Shown: positions 55,003 to 64,000 of the stretch, piece by piece
How the letters are laid out: each line of letters starts with the position of its first letter
Position numbering within the stretch: the stretch's first letter is position 1
From: Porphyra umbilicalis
Lineage: Eukaryota; Rhodophyta; Bangiophyceae; Bangiales; Bangiaceae
Assembly: GCA_002049455.2 (NCBI GenBank)
Contig: KV918848.1
Span: 124,001 to 188,000 of the forward strand
Length of the DNA: 64,000 bases
Direction: 5' to 3'
Made by a program: the position numbers and the translations under genes
The notes under the pieces: model-generated
Told to the model about the DNA's origin: nothing
Databases searched by the model: none
What the model saw: the letters and a program-made list of their open reading frames with translations, nothing else

Positions 55003-55424
55003 TGTGAAGCGGGAGGTAGATAGGTGGATGCGTTGGTTTACTTGGATGGCGGCTTTGGGCCCACTAGGACCGCCCGATATACCCCAGGCGACCCCTCTTC
55101 CAGTCCCAGAGACGACCCTCTCTCAGTGCTTCCCCAGGCAGTTCCACTCTCCGCGTGTGCAGGGCCTGCGGCGCACCCCCCAAAGCGGAGCACGCGCCTC
55201 CCCGGTGGTAAGCCGCCCACCGCCGCACAATCCAGTCACCACGCCACGCACAATCCCCCCCCGAGCTCACCACGAGAAGGGGGGAGCTCACCAAGAGATA
55301 CACAAATCAAGTACAAACAAGTACAAGTCATACACAATGGAATGCCAACAAGTACACGAGCTTGAGTCACCAAAAGCCCGCGTGTGAGTATAGCTCCAAT
55401 GAGATTCCCGAGCAGAGCTCAACA
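55003..55424 (-). repeat. copia-2 5' LTR
   Basis: 422 bp; one base longer than the 3' LTR in a C run near 55255. Confidence 0.92.
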
Positions 55425-55426
55425 GC

Positions 55427-56501
55427 GGCGACCTGTGCGTTAGCACGAAGACACGGGATGGCCCCGTGCCGACACAACGCGGACCCGCGCCCCGGACTTC
55501 GCCTCGTCGCCAAGGTAGTCAAAACCCCGACGCGGTCGGCGCCTGCCGGAAACGACGATCAACACCCAGCAAGTGCTGCAACGCGCGCACGACTCGGTGG
55601 GAACCGGTTTTGAGGTGCGGACCCCACCCCCACTCTCGATAACACGGACCCGCGTCCTGGCTTTCGCCGTGTCGTCGTGGTAGTCAAAACCCCGACGAAG
55701 GAGGCGCCACTCGGCGCCGACGACGGTCGCCCCAACACGTGCTGCACGACGCACCCGCGCATCAACGGGATTTAACCCCGACGCTCGTCACCCGGCAACC
55801 GGCCGCATGGCCCCCACGCCCACGCCGACGCCGACCCGCCTGCGCGGGCGCGCCTACGCGCAAGCACCGATCGGAACCGCAGCGCCAGCTGCCCGCCACC
55901 CACGCCCACGCGTGCGTGGCCGGACGGTCGCGACCGACGACGGCGAACCGCCACCTCCCCCCAATCGGTACTGGGCGGTGCGCCCCCACGGCTCCTGCCG
56001 TCTGGGCGGTTGCGCCCGCGCGGGCCCGTAAGAGACCGCGATCGCCCAATCGGGTTTCACCATCCTCGGATCTCACCGGGACGGTTCGAATCTCGCGTTG
56101 GAAGTACGTAGCATATCTCTGCTCCCACTTGGCAATTGGCCACAAGTAGCCCCCTTGACTGACCAGAGCCCATGTATTGTGGGAACTGGCCTGTGGCATG
56201 CCCTTTGGGGGGTTACTTCCGCATTGTTCATTTTTATTATTTGTTTGGTTGCCTGTCTTATCTGTCTGCCGGCACTCATTACGATCGCTTGTGATCGGAC
56301 GGTCGATCCACCGGTGCCCTCGTTTGTATTAAATCACCGTGGGTCCGGGGTTGCCCTCGTGGGCGCCACCCGGCTCCTCATAGGATGCCCTTCAACAAAA
56401 GGTCTTTCTTCCTAGCCGCGACGGCGATAGAACTCGCTGTATTGCTTGGCTACGGTCGGTCTCAGTACACTGCAAATTGAACTAACGTGAATAACACCAC
56501 A
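55427..56501 (+). repeat. gypsy copy II 3' LTR and adjoining 3' region
   Basis: Homologous to 27339-26366 (inverted) along most of its length and to 40046-40444 at its end. It contains a partial tandem duplication (55480-55532 repeated at 55645-55697, 165 bp apart) absent from copy I. Ends CACCACA at 56501. Confidence 0.7.
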
Positions 56502-56538
56502 GGCCCCACACTCGTCGCTCGGTTTGGCTTGAACAAGC

Positions 56539-57624
56539 GTGACAACTTGTCTTGCACTATTCGCGTCATGCAGACGTTCCGACGTCTGGCGTACCGCTTG
56601 GGACCACACGCTGAAGTCAGCGCCAATGCGACGGCTTGCTGTGTCGCTGCACCTCAATGATGGGCAGATCCTAGAGACGGAAGCTCGTAACACGCGAATG
56701 TCCCGCAGGACACTCGCTCACTTTTTGGCTTACGTCGAGGACACGGAAGAGGTTCGCTATGCCCCCGAGAAGTGGAACACCCACGCTGATAGCTTCCCGA
56801 AGTGCCCAGATCTGCGCTCTGCGGTGCTTTTTGCTGTTGAGCAATGCCCAGAGGCTTTTCTGGACGAGGTATCGGACTTTGTCACTAACCTTTATCAACT
56901 GCTTGGCGAGGATGTGGTCATCTCGCCCTCCTCCGTATCTCGCATACTCGCTGCCAATGAATTGACGCGCAAGGTGATCTAGACTGCCTTTATGACGCGA
57001 AACGAGCTTGACCGCGCGCGCTGGGTTCTTCATCAATGGGACATTCCCCTGCGCGCGAGAGCAAACGTGGATGAGGCGCACCGCTGCGGATGGTCTGCCA
57101 ACCGGAGTTGGGCTTGGTCACTGCGTGGGTGTCGAGCCCAGTGTTACCTAACGAACTCCCGGGCGTTGAGCACGAGTTTCTTCGTGGCCATGAGCCACGA
57201 CCGGGTGCTTGACTGGAAAATCACGCAGCCGCCCCCCGGCCAGACCTCCGTTGACTTTTTGCTCTTCGCTCTGGAAAACGTGCTGCCGCACATGAACGCT
57301 CACGACCCTGGGATGCCCTCGTCGCAGCAGGCCTAGCGCTGTGTTCTGATACTCGACAATTTCCGGGTTCACGACCAGGCTGCAATCGCGCCGATTCAGG
57401 CCGCTGGAGAGCTGGTGCGGCTCCTGCCGCCCTACAGCCCCGAATTCAATCCGATTGAGGACGTGTTCTCAGTCGGGAGCAGCTGGCTCAGACGGCACGT
57501 CACGCCCGAGCAGTTCAATGAGTGGCCTTTCCTTTGCATTGTGCTGATGCTATCCTCTATCTAGCCGGCCATGTGCCGCGGCTTTGTCAAGGCTGCGATG
57601 CGGAACTACACACTGTACACCTAA
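56539..57624 (+). pseudogene. Tc1/mariner-type (DDE_3) transposase, decayed
   Basis: One frame runs from about 56539 to TAA 57622-57624, broken by TAG at about 56980, 57334 and 57561. N-terminal HTH regions (MSRRTLAHFL; ISPSSVSRIL) precede the catalytic domain: Asp in RANVDEAHRCGW, Asp in VLILDNFRVHD, and Glu in PPYSPEFNPIEDVFS, the hallmark of Tc1/mariner and IS630 relatives. At about 360 codons it is of normal length. All three internal stops are TAG, each one transition from CAG. The terminal inverted repeats were not located. It is not clearly the source of the MITE at 30430-31057. Confidence 0.85.
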
Positions 57625-57876
57625 CCTCCTGTAAATAATGCCCTTTCCACTTCCTTTTCTCGATACCGGAAGAAATCTACGGCATTCGTGTGCTACTGCT
57701 CTGACTAACACAACCAATACCAACGCTTTCCAGCCCACTCGTTGACGTTTCTCGATAACATGCGCCTCCCTTTTTTGCCACTGGATGCAACCGTGACCTG
57801 AGAATAAGCAGAAAGCTGGAGATCCGTGGCAGACACTTGTCGACGATCCGCCCTCAACCGGATGATGCATGCGGGC

Positions 57877-60025
57877 AGGGGCGGTTCGAGGTGTAGTGTG
57901 TGTGGTGTGGGGCGCCAGAGTAATGCGACAAAGGCGTCATTACGGCCGTCGTGGTGGTGGTGAACGCAGTGTGAGGTGTGTGTGCCTGCGTTCTGAGGTA
58001 CGTCAGAGAGCGAGCTGATGGCGCCGGTGGGTCAGTGGCCGGTTTTGAGCGCACTCAGGCTTTGAGGAGGCCGTTGCTCATCCCCTTCACAGGACGCTGG
58101 TGCCGGGGTTACGCGAAGGATGCGTGAAACGAGGACACCAACACACCTTGGATACAAACCCTGCCTTTTTGTGACTTTCTGTATGATTATTGTGTTTCTG
58201 ATGGTACGACTGAACTCGGCAGGTGCGGAATCGCCCGGATCCGCGGCGAGCACTCGCCGCCGGTCCGCTCGCAACGGGATGTTGCATGCGGGCCGGCGGC
58301 GGGAGCCCGGCACGACGGCCGGCGTCATTGGGCCGGCCGCGGTGGCGGTTCGGCGGTCGGAGGGGCGGTGGAGGACGATTTGGCCTCCCTGGATTGCAGG
58401 GGGGCGTCAGACCGACCGTCCTGGGCTGGGCGCGGACCCGTTGCGGACGTGCGTTTTGCGTCGTTCTGTTCCTTGGCGTTGCGTTCTCGCTCTTGACGGC
58501 TTCTGAGATAGACGGTAGCAGTTTTCGATGCATGGCGCGCGGAGGCCGCGGCGCAACTGCCGCAACGCCCGCAACGTGCAGCGGCTTTGGTGGAGTGGGC
58601 GAAACACGGAGAAGCGGACACGAACGCAATGCGGCGCCAGCTCCTCGTTTTCCTGTGGCTTCCTGTGTTCTTTTCTTGTTTTTGGTGGCACCACTGAGGG
58701 AATCAGGTGCCGAATCGCCGGAGACGCCGGCGCCTCAGCAAGGGCAGATCGATTTGCAAACGACGTTCTGACAGAAGCCGGCAGGGGCGGCGGAGGTGTC
58801 GGCCAGATCCTGGTCGCGGCCAGCTTGCCACTTCTGGCTGTTTGACTTCTCCCCCTATGCGGTTCCGTCGTCACTTGTCAGGTTCTGTGCACTCTTTTAC
58901 TCCTTTTTGTGTTCGGTGTGGCTGTGCTGGTTTATGGGGTTTGGCAGTTGGGCCCGCCGCCCTGTGGCCGCGGCCTCGTTGGTGGAGTTGCTTTTCCGTT
59001 TTGTTGCTTCCATCTCTTTGGTTTGTCTGTGTGGAGTCTTCTTCCCTTTCGGCTTTTTGTTGTTGTGTTGTCGTGCTTGGGGGATGTTCTCGTTTGTTTT
59101 CACTTTCACGCTTTGCGTCGGGCTCCTCTGCATTGTCGTCTGTTGGTCGTCTCGGTGAGCATCGAACAAGTCTATCTTTATTCCATCACCGTCGCAATCG
59201 GTTCTTTTCGTACAGAGATGGGCATCTGTAGACAAGGACGGTCGTAGGATGTGGTGTGCGGCGGGACGGGAGGGGTGTTGGGAAAGGCTGGAGCGCGTCC
59301 GCGGAGGGGAGGGTAAGCCGTATTGGGAGCAGAAAGCACGCAGATGTGGATGAGTCTGGTTTGAAAAGAGGGCGGGTGGTTAAGCAGCAGTGGGCATTGA
59401 TCGATGCAGATGGCTGCAGGGGAACAGGTGGGCTGACCACAAGGCGGGGGCGCACGGGGACTGCGTCAAAGGCAGGATGGCATCGAAGCGGAGGTAAAAT
59501 GGAAAGGGAGGACAATGGTGCTGAGCACGTGAGCATTGAACCACATCTCGGAATGTCCGATGAGGAACGCCCAAGCGTCGGGTCGGGCGCTCGCGCTCGT
59601 CCATAGCCACCGGCAACAGCTTCGAGAGAGGAGCCGCTGTGATCAAGGAAAAGCTGGGGGGTATATGCGCTAGAGAATGCCCAGCTTATGTCTCCGTAAG
59701 TGACAAAAAAATGCCAGACGATAGGGCGCGGGGGACGGTGGGGCCGGGCGGGGGGGGCGGGAGAGGACGGCTGTTTCGGTTGCGAGGCAAACCGTACCAA
59801 GTCAATGCGTCTGTGCGATCGGTTCCAAGGGGGTGGGAGCACGCGGGCCGCGCCACCCCACTAGCCTCGGTTTGTAAAATTTACGAGCGCACCCGACCGT
59901 GCCCAGGCCAGCCGACGGAGTGACTTGGTCCAGCTGAAACGTGATGGCACTTTCTTTAGCCAATGAAATCGACAACGCTGTAAACCCAAGTCGAATGAGG
60001 TGGGGGCGTGCGAACCGTACCACGC
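57877..60025 (+). repeat. Left arm of a 2.15-kb near-perfect inverted repeat
   Basis: Pairs base for base with 60333-62480 in inverted orientation (coordinate sums constant at 120357-120358). Differences noticed: at least four substitutions and one base in a G run near 59755. Open frames occur in several phases on both strands, including a Cys/Phe/Leu-rich hydrophobic one at 58796-59158, but none resembles a known protein. Confidence 0.95.
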
Positions 60026-60332
60026 CACAACAGTCTTTCTCCATTCGGAGGCACCCTTTGTGGCAGCCATTCATTGCACAACTGAGTGCCAGTGGCCCCG
60101 GTTTTTCGTGTCGACGAGGACGATCGCTGCTCAAGATCGGCCTTGATCGCACCGTAGAGCCCGGTCGACCTACATTCGTTACTAGGCACCGGTGCCCAAG
60201 AAAGGATGTCACAGGAATGGAGAATGACTGTAGTCCCGAATCGTAAAATTTAGGACCTCTTCACTTCGTCCGATTGCCGATGACACGTGCACAGACGACG
60301 AGTGCCCTAAAATTTACGATCCAGGACTAGTA
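60026..60332. other. 307-bp spacer at the centre of the inverted repeat
   Basis: Not shared by the arms. It contains a small 79-bp unit with perfect 14-bp inverted ends (60241-60319). Confidence 0.9.
60241..60319. repeat. 79-bp unit with perfect 14-bp terminal inverted repeats
   Basis: TCGTAAAATTTAGG at 60241-60254 and its exact complement at 60306-60319. A similar GTAAAATTTACGA sequence occurs inside both arms (59875-59887 and mirrored at about 60471-60483). Confidence 0.75.
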
Positions 60333-62480
60333 GCGTGGTACGGTTCGCACGCCCCCACCTCATTCGACTTGGGTTTACAGCGTTGTCGATTTCATTGGCT
60401 AAAGAAAGTGCCATCACGTTTCAGCTGGACCAAGTCACTCCGTCGGCTGGCCTGGGCACGGTCGGGTGCGCTCGTAAATTTTACAAACCGAGGCTAGTGG
60501 GGTGGCGCGGCCCGCGTGCTCCCACCCCCTTGGAACCGATCGCACAGACGCATTGACTTGGTACGGTTTGCCTCGCAACCGAAACAGCCGTCCTCTCCCG
60601 CCCCCCCGCCCGGCCCCACCGTCCCCCGCGCCCTATCGTCTGGCATTTTTTTGTCACTTACGGAGACATAAGCTGGGCATTCTCTAGCGCATATACCCCC
60701 CAGCTTTTCCTTGATCACAGCGGCTCCTCTCTCGAAGCTGTTGCCGGTGGCTATGGACGAGCGCGAGCGCCCGACCCGACGCTTGGGCGTTCCTCATCGG
60801 ACATTCCGAGATGTGGTTCAATGCTCACGTGCTCAGCACCATTGTCCTCCCTTTCCATTTTACCTCCGCTTCGATGCCATCCTGCCTTTGACGCAGTCCC
60901 CGTGCGCCCCCGCCTTGTGGTCAGCCCACCTGTTCCCCTGCAGCCATCTGCATCGATCAATGCCCACTGCTGCTTAACCACCCGCCCTCTTTTCAAACCA
61001 GACTCATCCACATCTGCGTGCTTTCTGCTCCCAATACGGCTTACCCTCCCCTCCGCGGACGCGCTTCAGCCTTTCCCAACACCCCTCCCGTCCCGCCGCA
61101 CACCACATCCTACGACCGTCCTTGTCTACAGATGCCCATCTCTGTACGAAAAGAACCGATTGCGACGGTGATGGAATAAAGATAGACTTGTTCGATGCTC
61201 ACCGAGACGACCAACAGACGACAATGCAGAGGAGCCCGACGCAAAGCGTGAAAGTGAAAACAAACGAGAACATCCCCCAAGCACGACAACACAACAACAA
61301 AAAGCCGAAAGGGAAGAAGACTCCACACAGACAAACCAAAGAGATGGAAGCAACAAAACGGAAAAGCAACTCCACCAACGAGGCCGCGGCCACAGGGCGG
61401 CGGGCCCAACTGCCAAACCCCATAAACCAGCACAGCCACACCGAACACAAAAAGGAGTAAAAGAGTGCACAGAACCTGACAAGTGACGACGGAACCGCAT
61501 AGGGGGAGAAGTCAAACAGCCAGAAGTGGCAAGCTGGCCGCGACCAGGATCTGGCCGACACCTCCGCCGCCCCTGCCGGCTTCTGTCAGAACGTCGTTTG
61601 CAAATCGATCTGCCCTTGCTGAGGCGCCGGCGTCTCCGGCGATTCGGCACCTGATTCCCTCAGTGGTGCCACCAAAAACAAGAAAAGAACACAGGAAGCC
61701 ACAGGAAAACGAGGAGCTGGCGCCGCATTGCGTTCGTGTCCGCTTCTCCGTGTTTCGCCCACTCCACCAAAGCCGCTGCACGTTGCGGGCGTTGCGGCAG
61801 TTGCGCCGCGGCCTCCGCGCGCCATGCATCGAAAACTGCTACCGTCTATCTCAGAAGCCGTCAAGAGCGAGAACGCAACGCCAAGGAACAGAACGACGCA
61901 AAACGCACGTCCGCAACGGGTCCGCGCCCAGCCCAGGACGGTCGGTCTGACGCCCCCCTGCAATCCAGGGAGGCCAAATCGTCCTCCACCGCCCCTCCGA
62001 CCGCCGAACCGCCACCGCGGCCGGTCCAATGACGCCGGCCGTCGTGCCGGGCTCCCGCCGCCTGCCCGCATGCAACATCCCGTTGCGAGCGGACCGGCGG
62101 CGAGTGCTCGCCGCGGATCCGGGCGATTCCGCACCTGCCGAGTTCAGTCGTACCATCAGAAACACAATAATCATACAGAAAGTCACAAAAAGGCAGGGTT
62201 TGTATCCAAGGTGTGTTGGTGTCCTCGTTTCACGCATCCTTCGCGTAACCCCGGCACCAGCGTCCTGTGAAGGGGATGACCAACGGCCTCCTCAAAGCCT
62301 GAGTGCGCTCAAAACCGGCCACTGACCCACCGGCGCCATCAGCTCGCTCTCTGACGTACCTCAGAACGCAGGCACACACACCTCACACTGCGTTCACCAC
62401 CACCACGACGGCCGTAATGACGCCTTTGTCGCATTACTCTGGCGCCCCACACCACACACACTACACCTCGAACCGCCCCT
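60333..62480 (-). repeat. Right arm of the 2.15-kb inverted repeat
   Basis: See 57877-60025. The arm ends at 62480, where a diverged duplicate of an internal module begins. Confidence 0.95.
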
Positions 62481-62660
62481 TCGACCGCCGAACCGCCACC
62501 GCGGCCGGCCGAATCACGCCGACCGTCGTGCCAGGCTTCCGCCGCCTGCCCGCATGCAATCTCCCGTCGCGGGCGGACCGGTGGCGAGCGCTCGCCGCGG
62601 ATCTTGTCGTTTCTGCCCCTGCAAAGTGCATTGGTGCCATCAGAATCACGAATCTCATAC
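62476..62660 (+). repeat. Diverged outer copy of a module found inside both arms
   Basis: About 185 bp resembling 61990-62180 (and the mirrored 58177-58367), including CCGCCGAACCGCCACCGCGG and CGCCTGCCCGCATGCAA. The perfect palindrome GGCGAGCGCTCGCC lies inside. A fragment of the same module flanks the left arm at about 57825-57876. Confidence 0.7.
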
Positions 62661-62898
62661 AAGACGACATAGGAATGAGCGGTTTGCCTTTTTGGGCAGT
62701 TAATGTCTGTGCTTCGGAAGCCGGTCGCTTGTGGCTTTATCCGAGATGAATCGACCGCAGAATGGCATCCGTAAGCGCGGGTGCGGCTCGACAGAGCTTC
62801 GTTTCAGTGAGAGAACGAGCTTTGTACCATTGCGGCGCACATGTTACGTGAGCGTCACTGCGAGGTTCCAGATCCTTCACCAAAGACGTCAACGGTCG

Positions 62899-63420
62899 CT
62901 ATTTGGTCAGAGGCAGAATTAGTATACGTTTCGTGTACGTGTCGTTGCAGGTACGGCGGACGTCTTGGACTACTTGTGCTGCTCTTTGGTGTGACAAAAA
63001 ACGTACAATAAACAGCGTCTGGAAGCTCTCGTTCTCGCGGCGGATCTCGTTGAAAAACTGCGTCAGCGCCGCTCGTATTGAAACAGTCTTGAGGTCTTCG
63101 CTGTCGGCGCACTCCATCAGAGTGGCCACAATAGCAGGGGTCTCGAGCGACTCTGCGGTTAGAGCTTGACCGTAGAAGTGGTTGAGGGCACAGAAAAACC
63201 CGTTAAGGGAGTCCCTCACTTGAGACGCGAGCTCAACGTCCGATATGTGCGCAAACTTCAGCCCAGCAGTGCGAAGCTGAGCACCAGAGCGAATATAGTA
63301 GGGGTTCTCTGACCCGTAGATCTCAACGTTAGCACCGGCACGCCTCGCTTGCTCCCTAACAGTCCTCAAAATGTCGCTCAAGCTCTTGCGCTTAGCCGGG
63401 GTGTTCTTCGGCTGTTGCAT
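62899..63420 (-). CDS. Hypothetical protein, 173 residues
   Basis: No family is recognised. The frame starts with ATG at 63420 and stays open to 62899. Composition looks protein-like: a basic N terminus (KNTPAKRKSLSDILRTVREQ), a short hydrophobic core, GSENPYYIRSGAQLRTAGLKF, then amphipathic helices (VRDSLNGFFCALNHFYG; IRAALTQFFNEIRRENESF). No signal peptide or membrane segment. Base composition is lower in GC than the palindrome beside it. It may be an exon of a host gene or part of an unrecognised element, and it is the best non-transposon candidate in the window. Confidence 0.4.
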   Translation of the reverse strand: MQQPKNTPAKRKSLSDILRTVREQARRAGANVEIYGSENPYYIRSGAQLRTAGLKFAHISDVELASQVRDSLNGFFCALNHFYGQALTAESLETPAIVATLMECADSEDLKTVSIRAALTQFFNEIRRENESFQTLFIVRFLSHQRAAQVVQDVRRTCNDTYTKRILILPLTK

Positions 63421-64000
63421 TGACCGAAAGGTTCAGTAAAGGGTGCCAGGGGCTGTCGCTCGCGCCCCCTCGACGGCGTGAGCCCCGTTATATGCAGAAA
63501 TAACGGGGGGCTCCTGTACAGCGCGATCTCCGTGGCGCACACGGTTCGCTGCAAGGACGACGGCGAGCCGGGCAGCCCCAGGTCGCACCAGTGTCCAGCG
63601 CGGCCGCGACCGCAGCATCTGCATCGCAGGTCCGTGGCTGAGCTGCCGCACCGAGTAATTCCGCGTCGTCGACTATCGTCGATCTGGCGACGTGGGACGC
63701 CACGTGCGACTCCCGTTCAGAATCGCCAGCCGTCGCGATCAGAGACTGCTTGGCGCGAGCCCGCTTCTATTTCAATTGGCGAGGCGTCAGCTCCCGGGCA
63801 TTGATGATCACTTGTAGCAGGGCATGCATTGCAGCAAAATCGTGCATTTCGCACGCGAACTTGGCCTCATGCCCCTTCGGAAGCACTCATAACTGCATGT
63901 CATCTCTTTGGCCCCGGATATTGCATGTCATGCATGCCGCAGGGCACACCGTGGAAATCGTCTGCCCACAACGGGTGACACACTGATAAGAAGGGTCTTG
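63421..64000. other. Right edge, nothing recognised
   Basis: GC-rich sequence with short overlapping frames on both strands. No repeat, RNA gene or domain could be supported. Confidence 0.5.

Larger units (their letters stand above)
49766..55424 (-). mobile_element. Ty1/copia LTR retrotransposon copia-2, full length
   Basis: 5659 bp, minus orientation. LTRs at 55003-55424 (5') and 49766-50186 (3'), 421-422 bp, with about 5 differences, so a recent insertion. On the minus strand they begin TGTTGAGCTCTGC and end CCCGCTTCACA. Primer site GGTTATGGGCCCAG and polypurine tract GTTGGGGGAG are present. Gag and pol are in one frame broken by TAG and TGA. The flanking bases are GCCTC and GCGGC, so no target duplication is seen. 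Confidence 0.92.
40046..56501 (+). mobile_element. Ty3/gypsy chromovirus copy II, with nested solo LTR, hAT-like element and copia-2
   Basis: Order: partial 5' LTR (40046-40444), gag, protease, RT, [solo copia LTR], RNase H, integrase, chromodomain, C-terminal extension, antisense gene P [with hAT-like insertion c], [copia-2], 3' LTR to 56501. RT before integrase plus a chromodomain makes it a Ty3/gypsy chromovirus. Continuity of the 3' part across copia-2 is shown by gypsy copy I, where sequence matching 49700-49755 runs directly into sequence matching 55430 onward. Many stops and shifts mark it as inactive. Confidence 0.85.

Noticed and set aside
56539-57624. Alternative genetic code with TAG as glutamine
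   Set aside because: All three internal stops of the mariner frame are TAG, but in gene P the TAG codons align with Pro, Asp or Leu codons of the other copy, and TGA and TAA also interrupt frames. Ordinary nonsense mutation is enough.
58796-59158. Cys/Phe/Leu-rich frame in the palindrome arm as a membrane protein
   Set aside because: It overlaps equally open frames in other phases, has no upstream context, and is explained by T-rich, C-rich sequence.
57877-62480. Palindrome as a simple long-read foldback artefact
   Set aside because: A missed-adapter artefact would give identical arms up to the break and no unique centre. Here there are substitutions, a homopolymer length change, a 307-bp unique spacer and asymmetric flanks. 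Confirmation by spanning reads is still listed.

Overview
This window reads as a stretch of nuclear DNA from a GC-rich eukaryote made almost wholly of transposable elements stacked inside one another. Nothing looks prokaryotic: there are no operons, ribosome-binding sites, rRNA genes or CRISPR arrays. The coding capacity that can be recognised belongs to Ty1/copia and Ty3/gypsy retrotransposons and to PIF/Harbinger and Tc1/mariner transposases. The lineage cannot be fixed from sequence alone. A Harbinger transposase of the plant-transposon type and chromodomain gypsy elements fit an alga (for example a red alga), an oomycete or another stramenopile.

Layout. (1) 1-6815: PIF/Harbinger copy A, cut by the window edge, with a SANT/Myb-like ORF1 (+) and a DDE transposase (-) in convergent order. 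(2) 6816-13733: spacer with no recognised gene but with inverted repeats, a foldback module and a G-rich tract. (3) 13734-26365: copy B of the same Harbinger unit. It carries a 328-bp miniature LTR element (TRIM) and a 5.2-kb copia element (copia-1). Copy A preserves the empty site for both. (4) 26366-34646: truncated gypsy copy I in minus orientation, carrying an unidentified antisense gene 'P' and two hAT-like non-autonomous insertions, one of which holds a mariner-like MITE. (5) About 34870-39885: a second, different Harbinger element. (6) 40046-56501: gypsy copy II in plus orientation, with a solo copia LTR between RT and RNase H, gene P antisense near its 3' end with another hAT-like insertion, and copia-2 near its 3' LTR. 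(7) 56539-57624: decayed Tc1/mariner transposase. (8) 57877-62480: a near-perfect 2.15-kb inverted repeat with a 307-bp spacer. (9) 62899-63420: one small unidentified ORF, the only candidate non-transposon gene.

How the parts relate. All three copia-type elements (copia-1, copia-2, TRIM) share a primer site complementary to the anticodon arm of initiator tRNA-Met, so the TRIM is probably mobilised by copia-1-like proteins. The four hAT-like insertions have 8-bp target duplications. Two of them occupy the same site of gene P in opposite orientation. The gypsy elements share a pol C-terminal extension beyond the chromodomain and the tail-to-tail antisense gene P, and both copies are broken by stops, frameshifts and insertions. 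Relative age can be read from the LTRs: copia-2 LTRs differ at about 5 positions in 421, copia-1 LTRs at about 14 in 419, TRIM LTRs at 5 in 86.
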